From: Arthrobacter sp. UM1
Lineage (GTDB): Bacteria; Actinomycetota; Actinomycetes; Actinomycetales; Micrococcaceae
Reading direction: 5' to 3'
Assembly: GCF_020483305.1 (NCBI RefSeq)
Contig: NZ_JACWAB010000001.1
Coordinates: 558,001 to 622,000 of the forward strand
DNA length: 64,000 nt
Below, piece by piece: positions 29,035 to 38,481 of the stretch; position 1 is the first letter of the stretch; each line of letters begins with the position of its first letter. The notes below the pieces were generated by a model, which searched no databases, had not been told where the DNA came from, and saw only the letters and a program-made list of their open reading frames with translations. Position numbers and translations under genes: made by a program.

Positions 29035-32028
29035 TCAGGCGTAGAACCGGGACTCGAACACGGCACGGGCCCGTCGGGTGAGGCGCAGATACTCTTCCTC
29101 GAGCGCGTGTCCGGAGCCTGCAGGGCGTCCGGTCCACCGGGCCACGGCCTCGAGCTCGACGCTCTTCGAGGGGAGCACGTCCGTGGCCCTGCCGTTGTAG
29201 ACCATCGTGGCCGAGCGGACGTCGGAGGCGATGTTCCAGGCCGCAGACAGGGCCTCCCCTTCGGCGGAGGTGAGCCGGCCGGACTCGACGAGCGCGGCGA
29301 GCGCCTGCAGCGTGGACGTGGTCCGCAGCGACTCGGTCTCGGACGCCCACCGCAGCTGGCCCAGCTGGACAAGCCATTCGACGTCGCTCAGCGAGCCGCG
29401 GCCGAGCTTGAGATGACGTGCCGGGTCCGCACCGCGCGGAAGCCGCTCCCCCTCGACGCGGGCCTTGATGCGCCGGATCGAGCTGATCTGTCCGGCGTCG
29501 AGCCCTCCCTCCGGGTAGCGGAAGCGGTCCGCGAGCTGCATGAAGCGCTCGGCGACGCCGTCGTCGCCCGCCATGGGGCGGGCGCGCAGCAGGGCCTGGA
29601 ACTCCCAGAGGTCGCCCCAGCGCTCGTAGTACTCGGCGTACGAGTCGAGGGAGCGCACGAGCGGTCCCTGCTTGCCCTCAGGGCGGAGGGCGGCGTCCAC
29701 CTTGAGGACGAGCTCCGCCGGAATCGCAGGCTTGAGCGGCTGTGTGAGGAGCTGCTGAAGCCGCTGGACCACGCGCAGCGCCTGGGCGGAGGCCTCGGAC
29801 TCGGAGGTCTCGGGCTCGGGCTCGAACACGTAGAGGACGTCCGCGTCCGAGCCGTAGGTGGTCTCGCGCCCGCCCTGGCGGCCCATCGCGATGACGGCGA
29901 GCCGCATGAGACGCCCGTGCTCGGCGAACTCGGCGTTCTCCGCCGCGTGGAGGACACCAAGGACGCAGGCGCGGTCGACGTCGGCGAGGGCGGCCCGGAC
30001 ACGCGCTGCGTCGATGAGGTCGGCGGCGTCCGCGAGGGCCACCCGCATGATCTCCCGCCGGCGCAGCAGCCGAACGAACCGCGCGGCGGCCTCCGGGCTC
30101 GACTCCCGCTTGAGCTTGGACCGGATCTCCTGCCAGAGCCCCTCATAGCTGCGCGGCTCCAGGTTCGCGTCCTCGCCGAGCCACTTGACGGACTCCGGCG
30201 TGAACTCGAGCCAGTCCGCGATGAGCCTCGACGTGGAGAGGACGCGGCAGAGGCGCTGCGCGCCCGCGTTGGAGTCCCTCAGCATCCGGAGGTACCACGG
30301 GGACTCCCCCAGAGACTCGGAGAGCTTCCGGAAGGCCAGCAGTCCGCCGTCCGGGCTCACGCCCTCCGCAAGCCAGCCGAGGAGAACGGGAAGGAGCTGG
30401 CGCTGCAGGCCGGCCCGGCGGCTCACGCCCTGCGTGAGCGCCTCGATGTGGCGCATGGCCCCGGCCGGGTCCAGATAGCCGAGCGCCGCGAGGCGGGCCT
30501 TGGCCTCGTCCGGGCTGAGGCGCACCTCCCCCTGGGAGAGGGCCGCCGTGGACGCGAGGATCGGACGGAAGAAGATCTGCTCGTGGAGGCTGCGCACCCT
30601 CCGCTTGGTCTCCAGCCACCGCGCGGTGAGCGCCTGCGCCCCGCCGTGGATGCGCAGGGAGCGGGCGATCTCCTGGCGGTCCTCCTCGGCCTCGGGCATG
30701 ATGTGCGTCCGCCGCAGCTTGGCGAGCTGGATCCGGTGCTCCAGGGTGCGGAGGAAGCGGTAGCTCGCCGCGAGCTCGGCTCCGTCCTCGCGGCCGATGA
30801 ACCCCGTCTCGGTCAGCGCCTCCACGGCGCCGAGCGTGTCCTTGACCATGATGCCGGGCTCCATCCGCCCGTGGACCAGCTGGAGGAGCTGCACGGTGAA
30901 CTCGACGTCCCGCAGCCCGCCCTCGCCGAGCTTGATCTGCCGCGAGGCCTCGGAGGCGGGGATGTTGTTGGTGACGCGGGCGCGCATGCCCTGGACGCCC
31001 GCCACGAAGCCGTCCCGCTCGGAGGACCCCAGCACGAGCGGCGCTGTCAGCTCCTCGAACCGCTGCCCGAGGTCCTCGTCACCGGCGATGGCGGTGGCCT
31101 TGAGGAGCGCCTGGAACTCCCAGTTGTGCGCCCACTTCTCGTAGTAGGTCCGGTAGGAGTCCAGGGTGCGCACGAGGGCGCCGTCCTTGCCCTCGGGGCG
31201 CAGGTTGGCGTCCACCTCCCACAGGCCGGGCTCGATGCCCGTCGAGTGGAGGACGTGGCCGAGCCGCGTGGCGAGGAACGAGCCGATGGTCGTGAGCCAG
31301 GAGGAGTCGCGCCCCTCGCTCTCCGCGGCTCCCTCGGAGCCCGAGGCCGCCTCGACCACGTACATGACGTCGACGTCGGAGATGTAGTTGAGCTCCCGCG
31401 CACCGCACTTGCCCATGCCGATGAAGGCGAGCCGGACGTCGTCCACGGCGTCCCCGTAGCGCTCCCTGGCCTGCTCCCGGGCGATCGCGAGCGCGCCGGA
31501 GAACGCGGCGGAGGCGAGATCGGCGAGGTCCCGGGCCACGAGGTGCACGTGCGCCGAGGGGTCCTCCCCCTCGAGGTCGAAGAGCGCGGTCTCGACGAGA
31601 TGGCGGCGGTAGCGGACGCGCAGAGCGGAAACGGGGTCCTCCTCCGCGGTCTCCACGGCCTCGGTCAGCGAGGAGGTCAGGGCCTCCGCCCGCTCGCCGA
31701 TCCCCCGCGGCACGCGGGAGAAGTCGAGGGCCGCGAACTCGGCCGGACGCCGGTAGAGGAAGTCCGCGAGCGCGCTCGAGGAGCCGAGCAGGCGGACGAG
31801 CCGCCGTCCGTGCGGACCGGCTGCGGTCTTCGCGGCCTCGGGGACCCGCTCGATGAGGCGCACGACCCCCGTCAGGGCGGCGTCGGGACGGGCCCCCGCG
31901 GCGAGGAGCTCCACGGTCTGCTGCGGCTCGAGGCCGAGCTTCCCGATCTCGGGCGAGGCGAGCCAGCTCCGGGCCTGGGCGACGTCCCGGAACCCGGCGG
32001 CGATGAGTGCTCTGCTCCTGATCTCCAC
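29035..32028 (-). CDS. glnE: Bifunctional glutamine synthetase adenylyltransferase/adenylyl-removing enzyme
   Basis: A 997-residue enzyme that switches glutamine synthetase off or on by adding or removing AMP at its loop tyrosine. Two nucleotidyltransferase domains are visible: an N-terminal one with GMGKCGARELNYISDVDVMYV and a C-terminal one with AMGRQGGRETTYGSDADVLYV. GTG at 32028 is chosen because AGGAG lies seven bases upstream. It lies 38 bases downstream of glnA2, likely in one transcript, although only GlnA1 retains the target tyrosine. Confidence 0.96.
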   Translation of the reverse strand: MEIRSRALIAAGFRDVAQARSWLASPEIGKLGLEPQQTVELLAAGARPDAALTGVVRLIERVPEAAKTAAGPHGRRLVRLLGSSSALADFLYRRPAEFAALDFSRVPRGIGERAEALTSSLTEAVETAEEDPVSALRVRYRRHLVETALFDLEGEDPSAHVHLVARDLADLASAAFSGALAIAREQARERYGDAVDDVRLAFIGMGKCGARELNYISDVDVMYVVEAASGSEGAAESEGRDSSWLTTIGSFLATRLGHVLHSTGIEPGLWEVDANLRPEGKDGALVRTLDSYRTYYEKWAHNWEFQALLKATAIAGDEDLGQRFEELTAPLVLGSSERDGFVAGVQGMRARVTNNIPASEASRQIKLGEGGLRDVEFTVQLLQLVHGRMEPGIMVKDTLGAVEALTETGFIGREDGAELAASYRFLRTLEHRIQLAKLRRTHIMPEAEEDRQEIARSLRIHGGAQALTARWLETKRRVRSLHEQIFFRPILASTAALSQGEVRLSPDEAKARLAALGYLDPAGAMRHIEALTQGVSRRAGLQRQLLPVLLGWLAEGVSPDGGLLAFRKLSESLGESPWYLRMLRDSNAGAQRLCRVLSTSRLIADWLEFTPESVKWLGEDANLEPRSYEGLWQEIRSKLKRESSPEAAARFVRLLRRREIMRVALADAADLIDAARVRAALADVDRACVLGVLHAAENAEFAEHGRLMRLAVIAMGRQGGRETTYGSDADVLYVFEPEPETSESEASAQALRVVQRLQQLLTQPLKPAIPAELVLKVDAALRPEGKQGPLVRSLDSYAEYYERWGDLWEFQALLRARPMAGDDGVAERFMQLADRFRYPEGGLDAGQISSIRRIKARVEGERLPRGADPARHLKLGRGSLSDVEWLVQLGQLRWASETESLRTTSTLQALAALVESGRLTSAEGEALSAAWNIASDVRSATMVYNGRATDVLPSKSVELEAVARWTGRPAGSGHALEEEYLRLTRRARAVFESRFYA

Positions 32029-32066
32029 GGGCTTCTCCTGCCTCCTCGTCTCGTGGTGCGGCCGGC

Positions 32067-33407
32067 TCAGAGGATGCCGAGGCTGCGCTTGAGCTCGAAC
32101 GGCGTCACCTCGGTGCGGTAGGCGTCCCACTCCTCCTGCTTGTTCTTGAGGAAGCTGCGGAAGACCTGCTCGCCGAGGACGTCGGCCACGAACTCGCTGT
32201 CCTCCATGGTCCGGATCGCGTCGTGGAGGGAGGTGGGAAGCGGGTCGTGGCCGAGCTGGCGGCGCTCGGCGGACGTGAGGGACCAGATGTCGTCCTCGGT
32301 GGGCTCGGGAAGCTCGTACCCCTCCTCGATGCCTTTGAGCCCTGCGGAGAGCAGCACGGCGTAGGCGAGGTACGGGTTTGCCGCGGAGTCGATGCCGCGG
32401 TACTCGATCCGCGCGGACTGCCCCTTGTTCGGCTTGTAGAGGGGCACGCGGACCAGGGCAGAGCGGTTGTTGTGGCCCCAGGACAGGTAGCTGGGCGCCT
32501 CGCCTCCGCCCCAGAGCCGCTTGTAGGAGTTGACGAACTGGTTGGTCACGGCCGTGAACTCCGGGGCGTGCTTGAGGATGCCGGCGATGAACTGCTGGGC
32601 GGTCCGGGAGAGCTGGTACTCGGCGCCGGCCTCGAAGAAGGCGTTGGTGTCCCCCTCGAAGAGGGAGAAGTGGGTGTGCATGCCGGAGCCCGGCTGATCG
32701 CCGAAGGGCTTGGGCATGAAGGTGGCGTAGGCGCCCTCGAGCAGGGCCACCTCCTTGACCACGGTGCGGAACGTCATGATGTTGTCCGCCGTCTGGAGCG
32801 CGTCCGCGTAGCGCAGGTCGATCTCGTTCTGGCCCGGCCCGCCCTCGTGGTGGCTGAACTCGACGGAGATGCCGACGCTCTCCAGCATGGTCACGGCCGT
32901 GCGGCGGAAGTCCTGGGCGACGCCGCCCGGGACGTGGTCGAAGTAGCCCGCGTTGTCGACGGGCACCGGGCGGCCCTCGGGGTCCAGCGAGTCCGACTTG
33001 AGGAGGTAGAACTCGATCTCGGGATGGGTGTAGCACGTGAACCCCATGTCCGCGGCCTTCGCGAGCGTCCGCTTGAGCACATTGCGAGGGTCCGCCGAGG
33101 AGGGCTCGCCGTCCGGGGTGAGGATGTCGCAGAACATGCGGGACGTGGCCTCGGTCTCGCCGCGCCACGGGAGGATCTGGAACGTGGAGGGGTCCGGCTG
33201 CACGAGCATGTCCGACTCGTGGACGCGGGCCAGCCCCTCGATGGAGGAGCCGTCGAACCCGAGCCCCTCCTCGAACGCTCCCTCGACCTCGGCCGGGGCG
33301 AGCGCTACGGACTTCAGGGTGCCGACGACGTCCGTGAACCAGAGTCGCACGAAGCGGACGTCCCGCTCCTCGATGGTGCGCAAGACGAATTCCTGCTGAC
33401 GGTCCAC
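32067..33407 (-). CDS. glnA2: Glutamine synthetase type I-alpha (GlnA2)
   Basis: A 446-residue second glutamine synthetase. FDGSSIEGLARVHESDM and the active-site HHEGGPGQNE are present. At the position of the adenylylation tyrosine the sequence reads DDIWSLT, so GlnE should not modify it; shorter GSI-alpha enzymes rely on feedback inhibition instead. GTG at 33407 follows GGAAGGAG. Relatives are called GlnA2 in Streptomyces and Mycobacterium. Divergent from panB. Confidence 0.93.
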   Translation of the reverse strand: MDRQQEFVLRTIEERDVRFVRLWFTDVVGTLKSVALAPAEVEGAFEEGLGFDGSSIEGLARVHESDMLVQPDPSTFQILPWRGETEATSRMFCDILTPDGEPSSADPRNVLKRTLAKAADMGFTCYTHPEIEFYLLKSDSLDPEGRPVPVDNAGYFDHVPGGVAQDFRRTAVTMLESVGISVEFSHHEGGPGQNEIDLRYADALQTADNIMTFRTVVKEVALLEGAYATFMPKPFGDQPGSGMHTHFSLFEGDTNAFFEAGAEYQLSRTAQQFIAGILKHAPEFTAVTNQFVNSYKRLWGGGEAPSYLSWGHNNRSALVRVPLYKPNKGQSARIEYRGIDSAANPYLAYAVLLSAGLKGIEEGYELPEPTEDDIWSLTSAERRQLGHDPLPTSLHDAIRTMEDSEFVADVLGEQVFRSFLKNKQEEWDAYRTEVTPFELKRSLGIL

Positions 33408-33448
33408 GGCACTCCTTCCGTTGCGTGCTGCGCACGCGAGATCGGGTC

Positions 33449-33479
33449 TTGATCACCAGCCTAGCCGCGCCGCTACGCT
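33449..33479 (+). promoter_or_regulatory. Predicted panB promoter (leaderless)
   Basis: -35 TTGATC (33449-33454), 19-base spacer, -10 TACGCT (33474-33479), then six bases to the panB ATG. The GAGAGG abutting the ATG is too close to act as a ribosome-binding site. Confidence 0.45.
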
Positions 33480-33485
33480 GAGAGG

Positions 33486-34325
33486 ATGACCGAAGAGACC
33501 TCCCCGTACGGCGCCGCGCCCGCGACGCCCCCGGCCCGGGTGCGCACGCGCACCCTGCGGCTCGCCAAGGAGCGCGGCGAGCGGATCGCCATGCTCACCT
33601 CCTACGACTCCCTCACGGCCTCGCTCTTCGACGAGGCGGGGGCCGACGTCCTGCTCGTGGGCGACTCGGCGGGCAACAACGTCATGGGCCTCGACTCGAC
33701 CCTTCCCGTGACCGTCGACGACATGCTCGTCTTCACGCGCGCGGTGGTGCGCGGCGCCCGCAGGGCGCTCGTCGTCGCCGACCTCCCCTTCGGCTCCTAC
33801 GAGAACTCGCCGGAACAGGCCTTCGGGACGGCGGCCCGCCTCATGAAGGAGGGCGGGGCGCAGGCCGTCAAGCTCGAGGGCGGAGCCGAGATGGCCCCCA
33901 CGATCCGCCATCTCGCCCGGCGGGGCGTGCCCGTCATGGCGCACATCGGGTTCACTCCCCAGTCCGAGCACCAGCTGGGCGGCTACCGGGTCCAGGGCCG
34001 GGGCGAGGACGCGGATCGCGTGCTCGCGGACGCGAGGGCTGTCGAGGAGGCGGGCGCGTTCGCCGTCGTGCTCGAGATGGTCCCGGCGCAGGCGGCCGCG
34101 AGGATCGAGGAGGCGCTCGGCATCCCCACGATCGGCATCGGCGCCGGACCCTCGACCACGGGCCAGGTCCTCGTCTGGCAGGACGCCTTCGGGCTGCGGG
34201 AGGGGCGGATGCCCCGGTTCGTGAAACAGTACGCCCGCCTCGCAGACGATCTGCGGGCGGGCGTGAGGGGCTACCTCGAGGACGTGCGCAGCGGGGCCTT
34301 CCCGGGGCCCGAGCACACCTTCTGA
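33486..34325 (+). CDS. panB: 3-methyl-2-oxobutanoate hydroxymethyltransferase
   Basis: A 279-residue enzyme of pantothenate synthesis that makes ketopantoate from ketoisovalerate and methylene-tetrahydrofolate. It has LTSYDSLTASLFDEAG, the metal-binding VGDSAGNNVMG, VADLPFGSY and KLEGG. No other pantothenate gene is in the window. It appears to be leaderless. Confidence 0.96.
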   Translation: MTEETSPYGAAPATPPARVRTRTLRLAKERGERIAMLTSYDSLTASLFDEAGADVLLVGDSAGNNVMGLDSTLPVTVDDMLVFTRAVVRGARRALVVADLPFGSYENSPEQAFGTAARLMKEGGAQAVKLEGGAEMAPTIRHLARRGVPVMAHIGFTPQSEHQLGGYRVQGRGEDADRVLADARAVEEAGAFAVVLEMVPAQAAARIEEALGIPTIGIGAGPSTTGQVLVWQDAFGLREGRMPRFVKQYARLADDLRAGVRGYLEDVRSGAFPGPEHTF

Positions 34326-34342
34326 GGGCGGCACTGGGGCGG

Positions 34343-34525
34343 CTAGCGCTCCAGGTCGTCCTCCTCCTCCTCGGCGTCCCAGCGGCGGGTGTTCTCCGCG
34401 GCGTGGGCGAGCGCCTGGGCGGCCGCCTCGTGGGTCGGGTAGGGGCCCATGAGGTGGGGGACGTTGCTGCCGTCGCCCTCCTCGACCTCGCGCGTGTCGA
34501 GGTTGTACCAGAATTCCTTCGGCAT
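34343..34525 (-). CDS. Small SPOR-like acidic-tailed protein
   Basis: A 60-residue protein beginning [20 protein letters not shown], then [17 protein letters not shown], and ending in an acidic tail. The WYN..T..VEEG..S pattern followed by GPY.T..EA is found in a small actinobacterial family annotated as SPOR-domain-like. It may bind peptidoglycan or only share a fold, since no signal peptide is present. ATG at 34525. It faces panB at its 3' end and diverges from map. Confidence 0.78.
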   Translation of the reverse strand: MPKEFWYNLDTREVEEGDGSNVPHLMGPYPTHEAAAQALAHAAENTRRWDAEEEEDDLER

Positions 34526-34615
34526 CTGCCGTGCTCCTCACGTGGTCGGGAACGCTTCTCCCGGCCAGTCTAGGACAGAGAGCGGGCCTGCCCGGATCTG
34601 CGCCGGTCCCCCGAC

Positions 34616-34621
34616 TAGACT
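34616..34621 (+). promoter_or_regulatory. Candidate -10 element, near-leaderless map
   Basis: TAGACT is followed by eight bases and then the map ATG. A GAGG three bases before the ATG is too close for normal ribosome binding. Confidence 0.4.
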
Positions 34622-34629
34622 TGAGGACC

Positions 34630-35523
34630 ATGTCCCACAATCTCGCCGCCGAGTCCCCGTCCGCCGCGCCCGTGGGCGCCCTGACCCCGGGCACCGTCTC
34701 GCCCCGCCTCAGCGTCCCCGCCGGCATCGAGCGCCCGGAGTACGTCGGCCGGACCACCGCGAACGAGGGCCACGACTCCAACCAGTACACGGCCGAGGAG
34801 GCCGAACGGGCCCGCGAGGCGAGCCGCATCGCGGCCCGCGCCCTGCAGGAGGCGGGCAGGGCGTGCGTGCCGGGGACGACGACGGACCGGCTGGACCGGA
34901 TCGCCCACGAGTACATGCTGGACCACGGCGCCTACCCCTCGACCCTCGGCTACAAGGGTTACCCGAAGTCCTGCTGCACCTCCCTCAACGAGGTCATCTG
35001 CCACGGCATCCCGGACTCGACCGTCCTCGAGGACGGTGACCTCGTCAACATCGACGTGACGGCCTACAAGGACGGCATGCACGGGGACACGAACGCGACC
35101 TTCCTCGTGGGCGAGGCGGACGAGGAGTCCCGCCTCCTCGTGGAGCGGACCGAGGAGGCGCTCGCCCGCGCGATCAAGGCCGTCAAGCCGGGCCGGCAGA
35201 TCAACGTCATCGGCCGCGTCATCGAGACCTACGCCAAGCGCTTCGGCTACGGCGTGGTGCGGGACTTCACGGGGCACGGCGTGGGGCGCGAGTTCCACTC
35301 GGGCCTCATCGTGCCGCACTACGACGCGGCGCCGGCGCATGCCGAGGAGATCCGCCCGGGCATGGTGTTCACCATCGAGCCCATGCTCACGCTCGGTACC
35401 ATCGAGTGGGACATGTGGGAGGACGACTGGACGGTCGTCACCCGCGACCGCCGCCGCACCGCGCAGTTCGAGCACACCCTGCTCGTCACCGAGGACGGCG
35501 CGGAGATCCTCACCCTGCCCTAG
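34630..35523 (+). CDS. map: Methionine aminopeptidase (type I)
   Basis: A 297-residue dimetal enzyme that removes initiator methionine. Metal ligands are visible in [30 protein letters not shown] and QFEHT. An N-terminal extension of about 45 residues before the catalytic domain ([13 protein letters not shown]) is usual in the actinobacterial second Map. ATG at 34630; upstream frames lack a start signal. ppgK follows after 44 bases. Confidence 0.95.
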   Translation: MSHNLAAESPSAAPVGALTPGTVSPRLSVPAGIERPEYVGRTTANEGHDSNQYTAEEAERAREASRIAARALQEAGRACVPGTTTDRLDRIAHEYMLDHGAYPSTLGYKGYPKSCCTSLNEVICHGIPDSTVLEDGDLVNIDVTAYKDGMHGDTNATFLVGEADEESRLLVERTEEALARAIKAVKPGRQINVIGRVIETYAKRFGYGVVRDFTGHGVGREFHSGLIVPHYDAAPAHAEEIRPGMVFTIEPMLTLGTIEWDMWEDDWTVVTRDRRRTAQFEHTLLVTEDGAEILTLP

Positions 35524-35567
35524 CGCGAGACCAGGCCACGTTCACCGACGAAAGCGATCCCTCTGAC

Positions 35568-36407
35568 ATGAGCAAGGAATCCCACCGCAAGCAGCCCCGC
35601 CTCGCCATCGGCATCGACATCGGCGGCACCGGCATGAAGGGCGGCATCGTCGACCTCAAGAAGGGCAAGCTCGTCGGCGAGCGCTTCCGCATCCCCACGC
35701 CGAAGCCCGCCACCCCCGAGGCCGTCGCCGACGTCCTCGCCCAGATCGTCTCCGAGCTCGAGTCCCGCGGCGAGGACCTCGACCCGACGACGCCGGTCGG
35801 CGTGGACTTCCCCGCCATCATCAAGAACGGCGTGGCCCTCTCCGCCGCGAACATCGACAAGTCCTGGATCGGCACGGACGTGGACGCGGTCTTCACCGAG
35901 AAGCTGGGGCGCGAGGTCAAGGTGTTCAACGACGCGGACGCGGCCGGCGTGGCCGAGGCCGCCTACGGTGCCGGCGTGGGCCAGGACGGCACCGTCCTCG
36001 TCATCACCCTCGGCACGGGCATCGGCTCCGCCTTCATCCACGACGGCATCCTCGTCCCGAACGCCGAGCTCGGCCACCTCGAGATCGACGGGCACGACGC
36101 CGAGACCCAGGCCTCCGCCGTGGCCCGCGAGAAGCTGGACATGCCGTTCAAGGAGTACGCCGAGACCCGGCTGCAGCGCTACTTCGAGCACGTGGAGTTC
36201 CTCTTCTCCCCCGAGCTCTTCATCGTGGGCGGCGGCATCTCCAAGCGGGCGGACGAGTTCCTCCCGTACCTGAGGCTGCGCACGCCGATCGTCCCCGCGA
36301 AGCTCAAGAACAACGCGGGCATCGTGGGCTCGGCCCTCCAGGCCAACCGCGTCTCGGACACGGTGGACCCCGTCGAGCCGAAGCACGGGCACAAGCGCAA
36401 GCACTGA
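35568..36407 (+). CDS. ppgK: Polyphosphate glucokinase
   Basis: A 279-residue ROK-family kinase that phosphorylates glucose with polyphosphate or ATP, typical of Actinobacteria. It has the phosphate-binding GIDIGGTGMKGG near residue 15, TLGTGIGSA, and the ELGHLEIDGHDAE motif of the PPGK subgroup. The C-terminus is His/Lys-rich (PKHGHKRKH). ATG at 35568 lacks a strong ribosome-binding site. It may share a transcript with map. Confidence 0.93.
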   Translation: MSKESHRKQPRLAIGIDIGGTGMKGGIVDLKKGKLVGERFRIPTPKPATPEAVADVLAQIVSELESRGEDLDPTTPVGVDFPAIIKNGVALSAANIDKSWIGTDVDAVFTEKLGREVKVFNDADAAGVAEAAYGAGVGQDGTVLVITLGTGIGSAFIHDGILVPNAELGHLEIDGHDAETQASAVAREKLDMPFKEYAETRLQRYFEHVEFLFSPELFIVGGGISKRADEFLPYLRLRTPIVPAKLKNNAGIVGSALQANRVSDTVDPVEPKHGHKRKH

Positions 36408-36440
36408 GCCCGGACAGGCACAGGCCCCGGACACGGAAAG

Positions 36441-36484
36441 GCCCGGTGCCGCACAGGGCTTCCCCTCCCCGTGCGTCACCGGGC
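36441..36484. terminator. Terminator between ppgK and nrdR
   Basis: 14-base stem with one mismatch (36441-36454 with 36471-36484) around a 16-base loop, between convergent genes. Confidence 0.6.
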
Positions 36485-36602
36485 ATGTCTTTACAGTGCC
36501 CCACTCCGGGACCCCCGTCAAGACCGAGTCTGAACCTCGGATTGAACGCGGGCTGTGGGCCGGGGACGTGCAACGGCTCCTCACCGCGCGCCCGCGGGCG
36601 GG

Positions 36603-37100
36603 TCAGCGGGCCGTGAGCGGGCGCTGGTCCCCCTCCGGCGGCACGTCTCTGCCGGCGGGGCGGGAGCGCAGGTCCTCGATGGCGGACTCGAAGTCCTCGA
36701 GCGAGTCGAACCCCTGGTAGACGCTCGCGAAGCGCAGGTAGGCCACCTGGTCCAGGCGGCGCAGCGGCGCGAGGATCGCGAGGCCCACCTCGTTCGCGTC
36801 GATCTCCGCCACGCCCTTGGCGCGGATGGCCTCCTCCACCTCCTGGGCGATCTTGTTGAGGTCGTCCTCCGTCACCGGGCGCCCCTGGCAGGCCTTCCCC
36901 ACGCCGGAGATCACCTTGGAGCGGGAGAAGGGCTCGGCCACGCCGGAGCGCTTGACCACGTTGAGGCTCGTGGTCTCCACCGTGGTGAAGCGGCGGTTGC
37001 AGCTGGGGCAGAGGCGACGGCGCCGGATGGCGGTGCCGTCCTCCACGAGGCGGGAGTCCACCACGCGGGAGTCCTCGTTGCGGCAGTACGGGCAGTACAC
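36603..37100 (-). CDS. nrdR: Transcriptional repressor NrdR
   Basis: A 165-residue regulator of ribonucleotide reductase genes. The N-terminal zinc ribbon has CPYC at residues 3-6 and CPSC about 28 residues later; the ATP-cone domain follows ([16 protein letters not shown]). It senses ATP/dATP and represses nrd promoters. GTG at 37100 lies two bases after the hisD stop. The order dnaE-hisD-nrdR suggests read-through. No nrd gene is in the window. Confidence 0.96.
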   Translation of the reverse strand: MYCPYCRNEDSRVVDSRLVEDGTAIRRRRLCPSCNRRFTTVETTSLNVVKRSGVAEPFSRSKVISGVGKACQGRPVTEDDLNKIAQEVEEAIRAKGVAEIDANEVGLAILAPLRRLDQVAYLRFASVYQGFDSLEDFESAIEDLRSRPAGRDVPPEGDQRPLTAR

Positions 37101-37102
37101 GG

Positions 37103-38458
37103 CTACCTCCGGTCTCCGGCGAACCGCGCGTCCACCGCGTCGCCGTGGGCGGGGAGGTCCTCGGCGTCGGAGAGCACGCGGATGCGGCCCGCGACCGCCT
37201 CGAGGGCCTCGGCCGGGTACTCGACCACCTGGACGAGCTTCATGAAGCTGAGGACGTTGAGGCCGGACGCCCGGCGGGCGGTGCCGGACGTCGGGAGGAC
37301 GTGGTTGGAGCCCGCGGTGTAGTCGCCAAGGCTCACGGGCGAGTGCGGACCCACGAACACGGCACCGGCGTGGCGCACGCGGGCGGCCGCCTCATGAGGG
37401 CGGACCGTGTGGATCTCCAGGTGCTCGGCGGCGTAGGCGTCCGCCGTCTCGAGCGCCTGGTTCAGGTCCCGCACGAGCACGATCGCCGACTGCTCCCCGC
37501 CGAGCGCCGCGAGGACGCGCTCCCGGTGCTTGGTCCGCTCCGTCTGACGCGCGAGGGCTGCGCGGACGCGGTCCGCGAGGTCCTCCGAGTCGGTGATGAG
37601 CACGGATCCCGCCAGGGAGTCGTGCTCCGCCTGGGAGACGAGGTCGGCCGCGACCAGCTCCGCGTCCGCGGACTCGTCCGCCACGACGGCGATCTCCGTG
37701 GGGCCGGCCTCGGCGTCGATCCCCACGTCCGTGCGGACGAGGGACTTGGCCGCCGCCACGAACGCGTTGCCGGGGCCGGTGACGACGTCCACCGGCTCGA
37801 GGGCCGGCTCCCCGCCCTCCCCCGGGACGCCGTAGGCGAGCGCCGCCACGGCCTGCGCTCCTCCGACCGCGATGACCTCGTCCACGCCGAGCAGCTCGGC
37901 GGCGGCGAGGACCGTGGGGTGCGGCCAGCTGCCGAACTCCTTCTGCGGCGGGCTCGCGAGGACGAGCGACTCCACCCCCGCCGCCTGGGCGGGGACGGCG
38001 TTCATGACCACGGAGGAGGGGTACACGGCCAGTCCGCCCGGGACGTAGAGGCCCACGCGGTCCACCGGGGTGTACCGGGCGGTGACCCGCGCTCCGCCCT
38101 CGAACTCGACGCTCTTCTCCTCCGGCACCTGGACAGCCGCGAAGGCGCGGGCGCGGCGGATCGACTCCTCGAGCGCTTCCCGGACCTCGGGGTCCAGGGA
38201 GGCGAGGGCCTCGCGGCGCACCTCCTCCGGCACGCGGAGGGAGGCGGGAGCCCCGCCGTCGAACCGCTCGGCGAGCTCGTCCAGCGCCGCCCGGCCGCGC
38301 GTGCGGACGTCCTCGACCAGACGGGCCACGGTGGCCCGGACGTCCGGACCGTCACCGCCCGTGCGCGGCATGGCGGACCGCAGCGCGGCGCCGTGGAGAC
38401 TCCCCTCCCGCAGGTCGAGGGTCCGGATGATCGGCTCGGAAGCGGGTGTGGCGGGCAT
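37103..38458 (-). CDS. hisD: Histidinol dehydrogenase
   Basis: A 451-residue zinc enzyme for the last two oxidations of histidine synthesis. It has [29 protein letters not shown] and [29 protein letters not shown] at 38458 is chosen because a TAAAAT -10 ends seven bases upstream; the ATG at 38467 overlaps that element. It stands alone without other his genes and lies 23 bases after dnaE. Confidence 0.95.
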   Translation of the reverse strand: MPATPASEPIIRTLDLREGSLHGAALRSAMPRTGGDGPDVRATVARLVEDVRTRGRAALDELAERFDGGAPASLRVPEEVRREALASLDPEVREALEESIRRARAFAAVQVPEEKSVEFEGGARVTARYTPVDRVGLYVPGGLAVYPSSVVMNAVPAQAAGVESLVLASPPQKEFGSWPHPTVLAAAELLGVDEVIAVGGAQAVAALAYGVPGEGGEPALEPVDVVTGPGNAFVAAAKSLVRTDVGIDAEAGPTEIAVVADESADAELVAADLVSQAEHDSLAGSVLITDSEDLADRVRAALARQTERTKHRERVLAALGGEQSAIVLVRDLNQALETADAYAAEHLEIHTVRPHEAAARVRHAGAVFVGPHSPVSLGDYTAGSNHVLPTSGTARRASGLNVLSFMKLVQVVEYPAEALEAVAGRIRVLSDAEDLPAHGDAVDARFAGDRR

Positions 38459-38465
38459 GGGACTC

Positions 38466-38471
38466 ATTTTA
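38466..38471 (-). promoter_or_regulatory. Candidate -10 element, leaderless hisD
   Basis: TAAAAT on the minus strand, seven bases before the ATG at 38458. It lies in the short dnaE-hisD gap, with a poor -35 inside the dnaE end. Confidence 0.4.
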
Positions 38472-38481
38472 GGCCAGCGCC

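Noticed and set aside
29107-32121. Long open frame antisense to glnE
   Set aside because: glnE carries both nucleotidyltransferase domains on the minus strand; the antisense frame is a GC-skew artefact.
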